Source: Peribacillus frigoritolerans (GTDB lineage: Bacteria; Bacillota; Bacilli; Bacillales; DSM-1321). Taken from it: DNA of 64,000 nucleotides. The position numbers and the translations under genes were made by a program. Below, one piece after another: positions 9,488 to 17,197 of this stretch. How positions within the stretch are numbered: position 1 is the first letter of the stretch; every line of letters starts with the position of its first letter. A model generated the notes under the pieces. That model ran no database searches. It was not told the DNA's origin and saw only the letters and a list, made by a program, of their open reading frames with translations. The stretch spans positions 1,573,712-1,637,711 of the forward strand of contig NZ_KV440950.1 of the NCBI RefSeq assembly GCF_001636405.1, in the 5' to 3' direction.

Positions 9488-9517
9488 TTGTAAACAGTAA
9501 TCATTACGTTTTATAAT
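9488..9517 (+). promoter_or_regulatory. Promoter with Zur-like box in the spacer (distal, P1)
   Basis: TTGTAA and TATAAT are 18 bases apart. The 21-base stretch 9492-9512 has the dyad GTAAT-C-ATTAC and matches the Bacillus Zur box AAATCGTAATNATTACGATTT at 17 of 20 defined positions by eye. The box fills the promoter spacer, a repressing position. Confidence 0.6.
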
Positions 9518-9528
9518 GGAAGACAGTC

Positions 9529-9576
9529 AAGACAAGAGAGAGTGTTTTAAAGTATAAATCGTAATCATTTTGATTT
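9529..9576 (+). promoter_or_regulatory. Promoter with Zur-like box (middle, P2)
   Basis: AAGACA (9529-9534) and TATAAA (9553-9558) lie 18 bases apart. The box 9556-9576 starts with a perfect AAATCGTAAT half and has ATTTTGATTT as the second half (8 of 10). Next comes AAGGAGGG at 9611 with a GTG that meets a stop after one codon, so no intact gene follows directly. Confidence 0.6.
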
Positions 9577-9894
9577 ATTAGGTGAAAAGCACTGAAAGAA
9601 TGGATTGAAAAAGGAGGGTTCGTGCAATAAATAGAGAATTTGGTGCATTTTTTTTATAATTTAGTCCTATTTCAAGAGATTTAGAGCTGTTATTCACGAA
9701 TTTAGAGCAAACTCGTGAATTTGGAGCAAATACTCGTGAGATTGGAGCAAATACTCGTGAATTTGGAGGATTTACTCGTGAGATTGGAGCAAATACTCGT
9801 GAGTTTAGCACATTTACTCGTGAATGGATGTTTACTCTCGAGGAGGATTACATAGTTTGATTTAGGATAAGCAATCGGAGATGTGTTATGTCGT
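9577..9894 (+). other. Leader/intergenic region between Zur-like promoters, no gene seen
   Basis: If P1 and P2 are active, this region is the long leader of the importer operon. It contains the 21-bp repeat array. Minus-strand reading frames across it simply translate the repeat (SRVFAPI-type units) and look spurious. A vestigial AAGGAGGG-GTG-CAA-TAA at 9611-9630 may mark a lost gene. Confidence 0.5.
9711..9836 (+). repeat. 21-bp direct repeat array, six units (locus 1)
   Basis: ACTCGTGA recurs at 9711, 9732, 9753, 9774, 9795 and 9816, exactly every 21 bases, mostly as ACTCGTGAATTTGGAGCAAAT variants. A degenerate unit precedes the first. A sister array is at 45563-45756. Confidence 0.9.
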
Positions 9895-9941
9895 TTGTCA
9901 TGATGGTAAAGCTGCAATATAAATCGTAATCAATACGATTT
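9895..9941 (+). promoter_or_regulatory. Promoter with Zur-like box for the ABC importer (proximal, P3)
   Basis: TTGTCA (9895-9900) and TATAAA (9918-9923) are separated by 17 bases. The box 9921-9941 reads AAATCGTAAT-C-AATACGATTT, 19 of 20 against the Zur consensus as I know it. It overlaps the -10 element and lies 45 bases before the start codon. The TCGTAAT half-site distinguishes Zur from Fur (TGATAAT) and PerR (TTATAAT) sites. Confidence 0.75.
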
Positions 9942-9986
9942 TAAAGCAGTTAATAAAAATAGTTGAGGTAATGGAGGAAATATATC

Positions 9987-11516
9987 GTGTTCAGAAAATG
10001 TAAATTGAGTTTTATTGTATGTTTATCAGTCTTTCTTTTGGCTGCTTGTTCCACCGAGTCTGCGAAGGATCAAGCGGGAGAGAAGAAGGAAGTGAACTTG
10101 CTTTTTAATTTTGCGACTAGCTCGCTTGATCCGAATGTTGATACTAGTTATGTGTCGCTTAGGGCTGGCATCACGGAGACATTGGTGCATCTCAATGATA
10201 AGGATTTGACCATCGAACCTTGGCTGGCGAAGAGCTGGGATAGCGAGGATGGTCAATTATGGAATTTTGAATTAAGGAAGGGTGTGACGTTTCAGAATGG
10301 AAAACCGATGGATGGCAAAGCGGTGAAGGCTTCCTTGGAGAGGGCGATGAAAGATAGTCCGGCGATCAAGAATGCTTTGCGCATTGAGTCGATTGAAGCG
10401 GACGGGAATGCGCTGACCATTAAGACGGAGGTTCCTTTTCCGGAGTTTCCTTCTGAATTGGTTCATCCAAATACATCTATTATTGATGTGAAGGAAAGTG
10501 ACTATATAAACAAGCCGATAGGAACCGGGCCATTTGCCGTTTCGAAATTCATACCAGGTACGGCTGTTGATTTAATCCGATATGAGTCTTACTGGGATGG
10601 AGCCGCAAAGCTTGAGAGAGCCAGGTTTTCGTTTAATGAAGATGCCAATGCACGGTCTCTTGCCCTTGAATCGGGAGACGCTGATATTGTTTTCCGTCCG
10701 GAAGTGGAAAGCCTGGAAAATTTAGAGGCGAAAGATGGTGTGAAGGTTGAATCGACATCGACTTTCCGCGTACATCAAATGACGATGAATTTGGAACGTA
10801 AAGCATTGCAGGACATACACGTCCGGAAGGCGGTTGATGCCTTGATCGATCGTCCATCCATTGCGGAAACGATTTTACATGGTCATGCAGAAGTGGCGAC
10901 GGGGCCATTCCCATCCACTTTCTCTTTTGCCCCGGATTATCCGAAAAAAGCGAATGGAATGGAAGCCGCTAAGGCGTTTCTTGATCAGGCGGGATATAAG
11001 AAAGTGGATGGTGTCATGCAAAAAGACGGTAAACCGTTAACGTTTACACTGCTTACATACAGTTCACGTGCCGACTTGCCGTTAATTGCCCAAGTTTTTC
11101 AATCGGATGCCGGTCAGTTGGGGATTGATGTGAATATCAAGCAAATAGAAATCCCTGAAGAGTATATGGCTTCCAATCGCGATTGGGATTTAACGACCTA
11201 CAGCAATTTAACGGCTCCGAGAGGGGATGCCGGTTATTATTTAAATGCTACTTATCATCCAAAGGGTGCCTTGAACTTCAGTGGGGCTGATGATGATCGC
11301 CTGACGTCCCTGATTGATGAGCTGAACGTGACGGTCGGGCAGGAGGAGCGCTCGGATTTAGCTGAGGAGATTGCGATGTATGTGGATGAACAGGTGTATA
11401 ATTCATTCATTTTACATCCGAATACACTTGTTGCTTATGACGCCGATAAAGTTAAAAACTGGATCACTTCGAGAAGCGAATACTACATGCTGACGAATGA
11501 ATTGGATGTGAAGTGA
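9987..11516 (+). CDS. ABC importer substrate-binding lipoprotein, CntA/NikA/OppA family, 509 aa
   Basis: Extracytoplasmic receptor, anchored at lipobox LLAAC (Cys21). It is an SBP_bac_5 protein with early LDPNVDTSYVSL, the family's GTGPFAVSKF near 174-183 and a late segment TAPRGDAGYYLN around R412. Its length is close to S. aureus CntA (532 aa), which binds the nickel/cobalt/zinc-staphylopine complex. GTG start with GGAGG about 9 bases upstream. It is the first gene of a tightly packed A-B-C-D-F import operon behind Zur-like promoters. A nicotianamine synthase is encoded downstream, so the likely ligand is a zinc complex of a nicotianamine-like metallophore. Motifs alone also allow a peptide or nickel binder. 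Confidence 0.8.
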   Translation: MFRKCKLSFIVCLSVFLLAACSTESAKDQAGEKKEVNLLFNFATSSLDPNVDTSYVSLRAGITETLVHLNDKDLTIEPWLAKSWDSEDGQLWNFELRKGVTFQNGKPMDGKAVKASLERAMKDSPAIKNALRIESIEADGNALTIKTEVPFPEFPSELVHPNTSIIDVKESDYINKPIGTGPFAVSKFIPGTAVDLIRYESYWDGAAKLERARFSFNEDANARSLALESGDADIVFRPEVESLENLEAKDGVKVESTSTFRVHQMTMNLERKALQDIHVRKAVDALIDRPSIAETILHGHAEVATGPFPSTFSFAPDYPKKANGMEAAKAFLDQAGYKKVDGVMQKDGKPLTFTLLTYSSRADLPLIAQVFQSDAGQLGIDVNIKQIEIPEEYMASNRDWDLTTYSNLTAPRGDAGYYLNATYHPKGALNFSGADDDRLTSLIDELNVTVGQEERSDLAEEIAMYVDEQVYNSFILHPNTLVAYDADKVKNWITSRSEYYMLTNELDVK

Positions 11517-12470
11517 ATGTTTCGCATCTTAGTCCGCCGATTCATTGAGGTCGCGATTTTTGTTCTTGTGATTACATTCATTTCTTTCCTTTTTGTTAGG
11601 CTTGCTCCTGGCGACCCGGTTCTCTCGATACTTCAAGTGGATGATGTATCGGTCACAAACGAGCAAGTCAATGAGCTTCGTGAAGAATTAGGGTTCAATG
11701 ATCCGCTGTTCGTGCAGTATGGCAATTGGTTTGCGGACTTTATCCGATTGGATTTCGGGCATTCCTACCTGACGAATCAGCCTGTGATGGAAATGATCAT
11801 GAGCGGGCTGCCTGCAACACTTGAGCTGGCGGTTGGTGCATTGCTTGTCATGCTTGGTATAGCCATTCCGTTAGGTTCGCTTGCTGCCTTGTACAGGGGG
11901 AGCTGGATCGATCAATTCAGCCGGGCCGTTTCTTTATTGGGGGCAGCCATTCCCAGCTTTTGGCTGGGGCTGCTTTTGATAGATTTATTTGCGGTACGAT
12001 GGGGAGCCCTTCCAACGATGGGCAGGGACGGGTTTCATTCTTTGATTCTGCCGTCGGTCACGCTGGGGCTGGCCATCACAAGTGTGTACGTCCGTTTGCT
12101 GCGTTCGAGTTTGATAGATTCCCTCAGTCATGATTTCATCAGGGCTGCCCGATCTAGGGGGATTTCAGAGATGCGGATATTCTTTGCCCATGCATTTCGT
12201 TATAGCTTGCCCCCGGTCATTACCGTTTTCGGGGTCAGCCTTGGCAGCCTGATCGGCGGTGTAGTCGTGATCGAAGTTATTTTTGCCTATCCGGGCATAG
12301 GTAAGATGGTAGTGGACTCGATTCGGTCGCGGGATTATCCAGTCATCCAAGGTTACCTGCTGGTGATGGCCATCATTGTATTCATGGTTAATAGTGCCGT
12401 GGATTTATCTTATCGCTATTTAAATCCGGAGCTAAGACTGAAGGAAAGGAAGCATGGAAAATGGAATTAG
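11517..12470 (+). CDS. ABC importer permease, CntB/NikB/DppB type, 317 aa
   Basis: Inner-membrane subunit with about six helices. It starts MFRILVRRFIEVAIFVLV followed by FLFVRLAPGDPV, the usual opening of DppB/NikB proteins. The cytoplasmic EAA loop is IRAARSRGISEMRIFFAHAFR. The ATG follows the previous stop directly and the 3' end overlaps the next gene by 10 bases, so translation is probably coupled. Assigned to a metallophore importer from the operon context; sequence alone fits any Opp/Dpp/Nik system. Confidence 0.85.
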   Translation: MFRILVRRFIEVAIFVLVITFISFLFVRLAPGDPVLSILQVDDVSVTNEQVNELREELGFNDPLFVQYGNWFADFIRLDFGHSYLTNQPVMEMIMSGLPATLELAVGALLVMLGIAIPLGSLAALYRGSWIDQFSRAVSLLGAAIPSFWLGLLLIDLFAVRWGALPTMGRDGFHSLILPSVTLGLAITSVYVRLLRSSLIDSLSHDFIRAARSRGISEMRIFFAHAFRYSLPPVITVFGVSLGSLIGGVVVIEVIFAYPGIGKMVVDSIRSRDYPVIQGYLLVMAIIVFMVNSAVDLSYRYLNPELRLKERKHGKWN

Positions 12471-13300
12471 TTATCAAAGAAAAATCCAAAAGGCTCGGGA
12501 GAATGACCGTCCTATTTACGGTGATGGCGACAGTCCTTGCCGTTTTGGCTTACACCTTTCTTATTCTGAAACATGATCCGGCACTGGTCAATCTGGAAGA
12601 AAGGCTATGGCCGGCGAGCATGGAACATCCGTTAGGGACGGATCATCTAGGGCGTGATGTATTGACGCGCCTTCTGCTTGGTGCACAGCTGACGGTTGGC
12701 TACGGCCTCTTATCTTTGTTTGCCGCAGTTATCATCGGCGTCCCGTTCGGGATGATTGCCGGTTTTAAAGGAGGTCTGATCGATCGGATCTTCATGCGCA
12801 TTGCCGACGCGTTTCTCGCCTTCCCAGATACGATCGTTGCCATTGTTCTTAGCGGTTTATTAGGACCGGGAATCGAAAATCTTCTGTTGGCGATCGTTCT
12901 GGTGAAATGGGTGAATTATGCCCGGCTTGTGCGAAGTACGGTGATCACCGAACGTCAGAAGGAATATGTCACAGTTGCTAAAATCAATGGATTAAGTTCA
13001 TTTGGGATCATGCGGAAGCATCTATTTCCGCACCTTATCGGGAATGTGCTTGTCCTTTCTAGCCTCGATTTAGGAAAAATCATTTTGCTCATATCTTCCT
13101 TATCATATATCGGGCTCGGTGCGCAGCCGCCGGCACCGGAGTGGGGAGCCATGCTGAATGATGCCCGTCCATACTTTCAATCCAATATGTTGCTGATGAT
13201 TTACCCAGGGCTCGCCATCGTATTTGTCGTCCTTCTAACCAACGTGCTCGGTGATTATTTGCGTGATGCATTCGATGTGAAAAAGGAGGTGGGATCATGA
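12461..13300 (+). CDS. ABC importer permease, CntC/NikC/DppC type, 279 aa
   Basis: Second permease subunit. Its N-terminal half contains MEHPLGTDHLGRDVLTRLL, the signature of DppC/OppC/NikC proteins, and the EAA loop includes TVAKINGLSSFGIMRKHLFP. GLGAQPPAPEWGAML and the final NVLGDYLRDAFD are also family-typical. The start overlaps the upstream permease gene, with AAAGGAAG about 8 bases before the ATG. It ends in an ATGA overlap with the first ATPase gene. Confidence 0.87.
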   Translation: MELVIKEKSKRLGRMTVLFTVMATVLAVLAYTFLILKHDPALVNLEERLWPASMEHPLGTDHLGRDVLTRLLLGAQLTVGYGLLSLFAAVIIGVPFGMIAGFKGGLIDRIFMRIADAFLAFPDTIVAIVLSGLLGPGIENLLLAIVLVKWVNYARLVRSTVITERQKEYVTVAKINGLSSFGIMRKHLFPHLIGNVLVLSSLDLGKIILLISSLSYIGLGAQPPAPEWGAMLNDARPYFQSNMLLMIYPGLAIVFVVLLTNVLGDYLRDAFDVKKEVGS

Positions 13301-14094
13301 GCATTTTATCCGTGAGGCAGCTGCATATCATGGGAAAGCAAAATCATATCGTCAAGGATCTTTCATTAGATGTGCAGGAGGGTGAGTGGTTCGCACTTGT
13401 CGGACAAAGCGGGAGCGGCAAAAGCATGACGGCCATGGCAATATGTCAGCTGCTTGCACCCAATCTTCAAGCGAAGGGGGAAATATGGTACGGGGAAAAG
13501 AATTTATTAACCCTATCTTCCTCAGAAATCAGGAAGGTTCGCGGAAAGCGCCTGGCCTATATTTTTCAAGATTACCAGGGTTCATTCACACCGTTCCTTA
13601 CCATCGGTCAGCATTTCGACGAATATCAGCGAACACATTTGAACCTTTCCAAAAAGGCAAGGAGGCAGCAAGCGGTCAATGCGCTCATATCGGTGGGCCT
13701 GAATGAAGATATCTACGGCAGATACCCTTTTCAATTAAGCGGCGGGCAGCTTCAACGCGTATCGATTTCAATGGCCCTGCTGCTTGAACCTGATATCTTG
13801 ATAGCGGATGAACCGACCACAGCCTTGGACAGTGTATCTTCCTTTAAGGTTTTACAGCTATTATCAAAGCTCCAAAAAGAAACCGGATGTGCAATCTTGT
13901 TCATTACCCATGATTTACGTCATGTCAGGAAGTATGCGGACCGCATTGCGGTCATGAAAGACGGGGCCATCATAGAGACCGGTGATAAAAATCAGGTATT
14001 GAATCATCCACAGCATGCTTATACGAATGAACTGATTCAATCATCGCCATCATTGAGGAGAATTCCATTTAAGCTTGAAGGAGTGTCAGGATGA
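13297..14094 (+). CDS. ABC importer ATPase, CntD/NikD/DppD type, 265 aa
   Basis: Energises import. Walker A GQSGSGKSM (residue about 36-44), Q-loop FQDYQGSFTP, signature LSGGQLQRVS, Walker B ILIADEPTTALD and H-loop FITHDL are all present. The sequence is somewhat shorter than DppD (about 330 aa) and lacks its C-terminal oligopeptide extension, as in CntD and NikD. ATGA overlaps on both sides show tight coupling with the permease and the second ATPase. Confidence 0.88.
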   Translation: MSILSVRQLHIMGKQNHIVKDLSLDVQEGEWFALVGQSGSGKSMTAMAICQLLAPNLQAKGEIWYGEKNLLTLSSSEIRKVRGKRLAYIFQDYQGSFTPFLTIGQHFDEYQRTHLNLSKKARRQQAVNALISVGLNEDIYGRYPFQLSGGQLQRVSISMALLLEPDILIADEPTTALDSVSSFKVLQLLSKLQKETGCAILFITHDLRHVRKYADRIAVMKDGAIIETGDKNQVLNHPQHAYTNELIQSSPSLRRIPFKLEGVSG

Positions 14095-14855
14095 GTTTAT
14101 TAGACGTGCGAAATGTCCATAAAAGCTATGATAACGGAGTGGAAATACTAAGGAACGTGAATTTTAGCATGGAAAGGAAGGAATGCCTCGGGTTAGTGGG
14201 GGAGAGCGGCTGCGGAAAAAGCACACTGGCAAGACTCATCCTTCAGATTGAATCTTTTGACAAGGGCAGCATCCTATTTGAAGGGACCGAGCTGCAAAAC
14301 AAAAGTGAACGCAGTTTGAAACCGTATCGGAAGAACATCCAGGCCGTTTTGCAAAATCCTGCATCGGCTTTGAATCCAAAACTAAGGATAAAGGATTCAC
14401 TAATGGATCCATATCTTCAATTTGGCAGCCTGGTCAATTTGAAATATTTTACGTATACAAGTGAAGCGAACTTTATCGGACAGCTCCTGGAAACGGTGGA
14501 GCTTCCAAGGAGTTTTGCGGAACGTTACCCGCATGAGCTAAGCGGCGGACAAAAGCAGCGGGTGACCATTGCACGTGCAATCAGCATCGAACCGGCCCTC
14601 ATTATATTGGATGAACCGGCTTCAAGCCTGGACGTGCTGTCCCAAGCGGCGGTGCTGAAATTGTTAGGCGGGCTGCGGGAGACTTTGGACACCTCCTACC
14701 TTTTTATTTCTCATGATCTATCGGCTGTACAGGAGATGAGCCAACGGATCATGGTGATGAAAGGGGGTGTTATTGTGGATTCATTCGAAAAAGAACAGCT
14801 TTTTTGCAGCGATCGCCATTCATACACAAAAGAACTGATTTCGATGTTTGAATAA
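14091..14855 (+). CDS. ABC importer ATPase, CntF/NikE/DppF type, 254 aa
   Basis: Second nucleotide-binding subunit, expected to form a heterodimer with the preceding ATPase. It has Walker A GESGCGKST, signature LSGGQKQRVT, Walker B LIILDEPASSLD and H-loop FISHDL. The VLQNPASALNPKLRIKDSL Q-loop is typical of NikE/CntF. It is the last gene of the import unit. No terminator follows; instead a Zur-like box and the exporter/biosynthesis genes come next. Confidence 0.88.
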   Translation: MSLLDVRNVHKSYDNGVEILRNVNFSMERKECLGLVGESGCGKSTLARLILQIESFDKGSILFEGTELQNKSERSLKPYRKNIQAVLQNPASALNPKLRIKDSLMDPYLQFGSLVNLKYFTYTSEANFIGQLLETVELPRSFAERYPHELSGGQKQRVTIARAISIEPALIILDEPASSLDVLSQAAVLKLLGGLRETLDTSYLFISHDLSAVQEMSQRIMVMKGGVIVDSFEKEQLFCSDRHSYTKELISMFE

Positions 14856-14870
14856 TGAAGTTCGGGTTTT

Positions 14871-14891
14871 AAATCGTAATGATTTCGATTA
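14871..14891 (+). promoter_or_regulatory. Zur-like box upstream of the MATE and nicotianamine synthase genes
   Basis: AAATCGTAAT-G-ATTTCGATTA: the first half is perfect and the second matches 8 of 10. It lies 33 bases before the MATE start. A weak promoter, TTGAAT near 14849 and TTTAAA near 14868, would place the box at or just after the -10 region. Confidence 0.65.
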
Positions 14892-14923
14892 AGTTGCAGT
14901 TTGATACTTAAGGAGGAAGTAAG

Positions 14924-16261
14924 GTGAACCATCGATCATATTTGGCCTTGGCCATTCCTCTGACCATATCGACGATAACGACGCCATTGATAGGCGCGGT
15001 GGACACCGCTGTTGTGGGTCAGTTGCCAAACCCAGCTTATTTAGGCGGCGTAGCTATAGGTACGGTTATTTTCAATACCTTACATTGGCTGTTTGGTTTT
15101 TTACGTGTGAGCACTTCGGGATTTGCTGCACAAGCACTTGGGGCAAACGACGGAAAGCAAGTCTTTTTAGCCTTTTTAAGGCCGTTTATACTGGCGATTG
15201 TTGCAGGGATAGGTTTCATCCTGCTTCAGGGGCCAATTGAACAGGTTTCCTTAACACTGATGAATCCCGATGCTGATGTTCGAAGATATGCGGCTGAATA
15301 CTTCAGCATTCGAATATGGGGAATCCCATTCACCTTAATGAATTACGTCATATTGGGATGGCTGATGGGGATGTCCAAGATCAAGGTTTCGCTAGTTTTA
15401 CAGGTGTTCATGAACCTGATGAACATTGCCTTGGATTTCCTATTTGTTCATGGATTCCAGTGGGGTGTGCCAGGGGTAGCGATAGCGACCCTCATTTCGG
15501 AAGTGACGGCCTTTTTCATTGGACTGATCATTATTGTGAAAGCTTCGCCGCATCGAATGGAAATGCCCCCGTTGAAAGAGATGTTCGATCCTTCATCCAT
15601 TAAGAAAATGATGTCGGTGAATCGGGATTTATTCATCAGGACGCTTTGCCTGTTGGCAGTTTTTAATATCTTCACGGCAAAGGGGGCCTCATATGGGACG
15701 GAGATATTGGCGGCGAATGCCGTACTCATCCAAATTCACTATATGATGGCTTACTTCTTTGACGGTCTCGCAAATGCTTCAAGCATCCTTGTTGGGAAAG
15801 CGATTGGTGCGAGAGATAAGCACTTATATAAGAAGACCCTGATCCTGTCGTTGCAATGGGGTGTTCTGTCCTCCCTGGTGCTCGCTATCAGTTACTATTT
15901 ATGCGCTGATGCCATCCTAGCGCTTTTCACAAGGATACCAAGTGTCATTGAGCTGGCAAAGATTTATGGAATCTGGCTTATTTTGTTTCCTTTAACGGCC
16001 AGCGTAGGCATCGTTTTCTACGGTGTTTTTACTGGGGCAACAGAAGCTGCCCCGATTCGTAACTCGATGATTTATTCCTTGATTGCCTTTGTGATAACAC
16101 TTTATATTTTTGTCCCGGCCTATCAAAATCATGCATTATGGCTGGCCTTTACTGTATTCAGCCTAGGACGTTCGGTATTTTTGGCATTGTATATACCACG
16201 GTTAAGCGAAAAAATATTTTCAAATAGGAGTGTGCGCCTTGAAAACGATCAAATGGTCTAG
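14924..16261 (+). CDS. MATE-family efflux protein (DinF-like), candidate metallophore exporter, 445 aa
   Basis: Twelve hydrophobic segments in two related halves. The opening LALAIPLTISTITTPLIGAVDTAVVGQL and GFLRVSTSGFAAQALG are MatE hallmarks. GTG start with AAGGAGG 8 bases upstream. Its 3' end overlaps the nicotianamine synthase gene by 23 bases, so the two are translated together. Staphylopine and pseudopaline are exported by MFS (CntE) or EamA-type proteins; a MATE protein in this position is, to my knowledge, not a described arrangement. Export of the metallophore is inferred from coupling and the shared Zur-like control. Drug efflux is the alternative. Confidence 0.8.
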   Translation: MNHRSYLALAIPLTISTITTPLIGAVDTAVVGQLPNPAYLGGVAIGTVIFNTLHWLFGFLRVSTSGFAAQALGANDGKQVFLAFLRPFILAIVAGIGFILLQGPIEQVSLTLMNPDADVRRYAAEYFSIRIWGIPFTLMNYVILGWLMGMSKIKVSLVLQVFMNLMNIALDFLFVHGFQWGVPGVAIATLISEVTAFFIGLIIIVKASPHRMEMPPLKEMFDPSSIKKMMSVNRDLFIRTLCLLAVFNIFTAKGASYGTEILAANAVLIQIHYMMAYFFDGLANASSILVGKAIGARDKHLYKKTLILSLQWGVLSSLVLAISYYLCADAILALFTRIPSVIELAKIYGIWLILFPLTASVGIVFYGVFTGATEAAPIRNSMIYSLIAFVITLYIFVPAYQNHALWLAFTVFSLGRSVFLALYIPRLSEKIFSNRSVRLENDQMV

Positions 16262-17057
16262 ATACCAGGAAAAAATCATTCATACATATATGGATACTTA
16301 TAAAATTTTACTAGAAGAAGATGATTTATCACCAAATAACGAAATCATCAATCGCGTTTTAACCGAACTGGTTTCTATGATATCGAAACCTTTGGACCAG
16401 CATGTGGCAGAAGAAATTCTTAACCATGATGAAATCCGATCGATTCGGGATACCATGCTTGAAAAGCTGACGATTGCTGAAACATTGATGGAGGATCATT
16501 ATGCCAAATTATTTGTTGGCAGTGTGAACTCCCTGGATGACTTCCGTTCTTTCATTTATTGGGATAACTACAAAGAACTGATTCAAACGGAAATCAATGA
16601 ATTGAATAAGGTGAAAAATGATATTCGATCATTTGCATTTGTAGGGACGGGGCCTCTGCCTTTAAGTCCTTTGCTGCTTCAACGGGAGTTGGGTGCGAAA
16701 ATGACATGTCTCGATATAGATGAACAAGCCCATTCACTTGGCCGGCGCATCGTCCAAGAACTGGATAAAGAAGGGGATTCAGACTATATCTTGAATGATG
16801 GCGCCCTTCATGACTACACGGGGTTCGATCTTGTATGGATTGCCAGCCTGGTTCCTAATAAAGAAGAAATAATGGAACGGATATATCAGACAAACCCTGA
16901 TGCAACCGTCGCAATACGGTCGGTGGACGGCATTCATCAATTATTATATGAGCCCGTTGATGCAACAAAATTCAGTAAGGTGGCATGTGAGGAAGTCGGG
17001 AGAACCATTGCGGATTCCTTAATCATCAATTCAACCATTTATTACACATTTAAATAG
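16239..17057 (+). CDS. cntL: Nicotianamine synthase family protein (CntL-like), 272 aa
   Basis: Transfers an aminobutyrate group from S-adenosylmethionine to an amino acid acceptor (D-His in staphylopine, L-His in pseudopaline) or to itself in true nicotianamine. The core motif FVGTGPLPLSPLLL (134-147) is close to plant and archaeal nicotianamine synthases (VGSGPLPLTS). CLDIDEQAHSLGRRIV (157-172) parallels the IDIDPQAVDLGRRIV of S. aureus CntL. The length equals CntL (about 272). A TTG at 16239 has AGGAG 8 bases upstream and is preferred over GTG 16230, which overlaps that site. The gene overlaps the MATE gene. No CntM or CntK neighbour exists here, so the product may be the bare nicotianamine-like intermediate. 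Confidence 0.85.
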   Translation: MKTIKWSRYQEKIIHTYMDTYKILLEEDDLSPNNEIINRVLTELVSMISKPLDQHVAEEILNHDEIRSIRDTMLEKLTIAETLMEDHYAKLFVGSVNSLDDFRSFIYWDNYKELIQTEINELNKVKNDIRSFAFVGTGPLPLSPLLLQRELGAKMTCLDIDEQAHSLGRRIVQELDKEGDSDYILNDGALHDYTGFDLVWIASLVPNKEEIMERIYQTNPDATVAIRSVDGIHQLLYEPVDATKFSKVACEEVGRTIADSLIINSTIYYTFK

Positions 17058-17068
17058 TGGCACCATGG

Positions 17069-17096
17069 AACGAGTTGCTTCGGCAATTCGTTTTTA
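17069..17096 (+). terminator. Rho-independent terminator after the nicotianamine synthase gene
   Basis: ACGAGTTGC / GCAATTCGT stem with one G-T pair followed by five T closes the metallophore locus. Confidence 0.85.
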
Positions 17097-17129
17097 TTTA
17101 GGGGAAAAAAGAAATTCCAATAAACTTAC

Positions 17130-17174
17130 TTGACATTATAAGCTTATGAAAATATAATTACTTACATAAAGTAA
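17130..17174 (+). promoter_or_regulatory. Sigma-A promoter and HxlR/DUF24-type operator for catDE-azoR
   Basis: TTGACA (17130-17135) and TATAAT (17153-17158) are both perfect and 17 bases apart. The dyad TTACTT-ACATA-AAGTAA (17158-17174) abuts the -10. TACT-N7-AGTA dyads are the type bound by redox-sensing YodB/CatR repressors in B. subtilis, which control catDE and azoR genes. Confidence 0.75.
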
Positions 17175-17197
17175 CCAACAAAAAGGAGAATTCATAC

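Noticed and set aside
9711..9836. CRISPR array
   Set aside because: The unit is 21 bases in total with no unique spacers of 25-40 bases, and there are no cas genes in the window.
9578..9917. Minus-strand frames encoding repeated SRVFAPI / LTSICSN units
   Set aside because: They translate the 21-bp DNA repeat in two frames at once, have no ribosome sites, and the period of 21 (a multiple of three) keeps frames open by itself.
9921..9941. Fur or PerR box instead of Zur
   Set aside because: The half-site is TCGTAAT, not TGATAAT (Fur) or TTATAAT (PerR), in three of the boxes.
13386..13706. 106-codon frame inside the CntD-type ATPase gene
   Set aside because: Out-of-frame shadow; the ABC ATPase motifs are intact in the main frame.
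9987..14855. Plain oligopeptide (Opp/Dpp) or nickel (Nik) importer
   Set aside because: The protein families allow it, but Zur-like boxes and the adjoining nicotianamine synthase make a metallophore importer the better reading.
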